From: Ariolimax columbianus
Taxonomy: Eukaryota; Mollusca; Gastropoda; Stylommatophora; Arionidae
Assembly: GCA_036924085.1 (NCBI GenBank)
Contig: JAVGWX010000008.1
Coordinates: 54,063,314 to 54,127,313 of the forward strand
DNA length: 64,000 nucleotides
Direction of reading: 5' to 3'
The position numbers were made by a program, and so were the translations under genes. Below the pieces are notes generated by a model that was not told the origin of the DNA, made no database searches, and was given only the letters and a program-made list of their open reading frames with translations. How positions within the stretch are numbered: position 1 is the first letter of the stretch; every line of letters begins with the position of its first letter. Of the stretch, positions 62,204 to 64,000 are shown piece by piece.

Positions 62204-64000
62204 GCATACAGACATTAGCGAAGAGCTAAAGGGGCACGAAAACAAAAATACGGCTCCTGAAGAGCACATGATGGCCAAACTAACAATGCGCGAAATGGAA
62301 GAGGCTATGAGAACACTAAAGAGAAGGAAATCTCCCGGAAAAGACGGGATAACAAACGAAATGCTGATGGGGCTGGGCCAAACAGCGAAGGAAAAACTAC
62401 TGTCAGTCCTGAACCAAAGCTGGAAAAGGGGTATTGTACCCCAGGCATGGAAAGATGCAATACTGGTACCAGTACCAAAAACAGGAAAGGACAAAACAGA
62501 TCCGAATGGATACAGGCCCATAAGCCTACTGAGCTGTGTCGGCAAGCTGATGGAACGGATGATAAACACCAGACTGATGTGGCATCTGGAAGAAAAACGA
62601 ATACTAATTCCACAGCAAGCCGGCTTTAGACAGCACAGATCCACTGAGGACCAGGTCATCCTCATAGCCCAGGAGATAGAAGATGCCTACCAGGCACAGA
62701 AACACACAGTAGCTGTTTGGGTGGATCTGGAAAAGGCATTTGACAAAGTCTGGAAGGATGGACTTAGAGTCAAGCTAAGAAGAAGTGATGTTTGTGGGAA
62801 GATGTACAAGTGGATCAACCACTACCTCAAACAAAGAACGGCCAGAGTCCAAGTACAAGGGCAGATGAGCAAAAAGGTGACACTCGAGCAGGGAGTACCC
62901 CAAGGGGGAGTACTGTCACCCACACTCTTCCTGGTATATATAAACGATATTACAGAGAATATACCAAGAAGAGTCCATAGCTCAATGTTTGCAGACGATC
63001 TGGCTATGTGGACCTCTGAAAAGAATCTCACCATAGCAAGAAATCGGATGCAGACGGCCCTAACATCGCTGGAAGAGTGGGCGAACTCATGGCTGGTCAA
63101 AATAAACGAGGAGAAAACCACGTGCACAATATTCTCGCTCTCATTAAAACCCCAAAGTACCAAACTAAGCCTAAATGGCAAAATCCTGCAGCCAAACGAC
63201 AACCCAACCTATCTGGGAGTCACATTTGACCGGCGCATGACATGGAAAAGTCAGATTGAGAGAAACCGAATGAAAGCCAGAGAAAGAATGGCGATCATGA
63301 GGAAACTTGCTGGCACAAGCTGGGGAGCAGACGAAGGCATACTAAAGAAACTGTACACTGGAAGAGTGAGACCAGTTCTCGAGTATGGCATCGCGGCTTG
63401 GACAACAGCAGCGAAGGCGAACTTCGATAAAGTTAACAAACTTCAAAACCAAGCTATGAGAATCATAACTGGTGGCATGAAGTCAACGCCAATTGTAGAA
63501 CTTGAAAAGATTACAAAACTGCAATCCATGACCGACAGAAGAGACTGCAGAGCCCAGCTGCAGTCAGAGAAACTCCGAAGACTGACGGACCATCCAATGT
63601 ACCAGAGGCTAAACAATTTGGGAACTGGAAAACTAAAGCGGAGAAACTTTGCAGAAATAGCCAAAGCAAAGATGCACGAAGATCCCATTAACGCACTAAC
63701 AACACCAAAACCCATCACTACTGTACGAAAACCTACTTGGAGGCAGGATATATTTCCAGAGGTGGTAGAAAATATACCAGGTATTGCAAACAAAAACTGC
63801 CAGACCGAAAAAGAAAGGAGAGATACTACCCTAAGCTTCATAACGAAAAGCTACCCAAGCATGGACTGGACCCATGCATACACCGACGGCTCTGTAACAA
63901 ACACTACACAGAACGGAGGGGCAGGAGCATTCCTGAACCTACCAAATGGCAGAAAAATAACACTGTCATTCGCTACTGGTAAGTACACGAGCAATTTCAG
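62193..64000 (+). CDS. LINE ORF2: reverse transcriptase plus RNase H start (I/Jockey type), partial
   Basis: An uninterrupted frame of 602 codons from the stop at 62,190 to the window end. It would copy element RNA into DNA at a nicked chromosomal target. Landmarks (codon 1 at 62,193): KSPGKDG 46-52; GYRPISLL from 106; QAGFRQHRSTEDQ; VDLEKAFD with catalytic Asp at 178; QGVPQGGVLSP 233-243; FADD 266-269 (62,988-62,999), the other two catalytic Asp; YLGVTFDRRM; then YTDGS at 563-567 (63,879-63,893), the start of RNase H. The first Met is at 62,268, but the protein is cut at its 5' end (no endonuclease), so no true start exists here; codons before about 62,204 belong to the abutting SINE F. RNase H after RT is typical of I-like clades. 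All recognised RT residues are intact and there is no stop, so this is the youngest-looking LINE in the window. Minus-strand frames opposite are shadows. Confidence 0.9.

Noticed and set aside
62162..63841. Long minus-strand open frames (167, 126 and 132 codons)
   Set aside because: They lie exactly opposite the LINE RT frame on the plus strand and have no motifs; antisense shadows.
1..64000. Bacterial, viral or organellar origin
   Set aside because: tRNA-derived SINEs, several LINE clades, mariners with TA targets and dense dinucleotide microsatellites point to an animal nuclear genome.

Overview
This window reads as intergenic or intronic DNA of an animal nuclear genome, made almost entirely of transposable-element remains and tandem repeats. 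It is AT-rich and dense in microsatellites. It carries several families of non-LTR retrotransposons (LINEs), Tc1/mariner-type DNA transposons and at least six families of tRNA-headed or SINE-like repeats. I see no operons, no ribosome binding sites, no CRISPR array and no convincing host gene. The mixture (an RNase H-bearing LINE with a Cys/His C-terminal cluster, APE-type LINEs, mariner elements, and SINEs ending in a TGTCGTAA-AGGCGACTAA-like motif) fits a lophotrochozoan, most likely a mollusc. That placement is inference from family resemblance, not a database result.

Layout. 0-10 kb: a MITE-like foldback, a 44-bp tandem array, then two large minus-strand LINEs, one CR1-like (3.5-5.8 kb) and one APE-endonuclease/RT element (6.7-9.8 kb) that was later split by a SINE. 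10-12.5 kb: a DNA transposon with about 90-bp inverted repeats and a decayed DDE transposase. 12.6-18 kb: LINE 3' ends on both strands, one carrying a 32-bp tandem expansion, plus two SINEs with clean target-site duplications. 18-25 kb: mariner derivatives, microsatellites, a 41-bp array whose units carry an inverted repeat, and more SINEs. 25-36 kb: an in-frame 42-bp minisatellite, several LINE fragments, arrays, and a LINE (33.4-35.3 kb) containing two nested insertions. 36-45 kb: a snap-back mariner, minisatellites, and a LINE whose 3' coding end has become a 50-bp tandem array. 45-58 kb: AT-rich sequence of unknown content with scattered SINEs and arrays. 58-64 kb: clustered SINEs, one inserted inside the B box of another, then a LINE with an uninterrupted reverse transcriptase and the start of an RNase H domain, which runs off the end of the window.

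The parts relate to one another as layers of insertion. LINEs presumably supplied the machinery that mobilised the SINEs (known biology of TPRT; no donor-SINE pair is proved here). Target-site duplications give the relative order of several insertions. Pieces of LINE coding sequence have repeatedly been turned into tandem arrays. The most unusual items are the 350-bp repeat family called E here (six recognisable copies plus two diverged), the sequence modules shared between SINE families with different heads, and the LINE-derived minisatellites. SINE family letters (A, B, C, and so on) are local labels for this window only.
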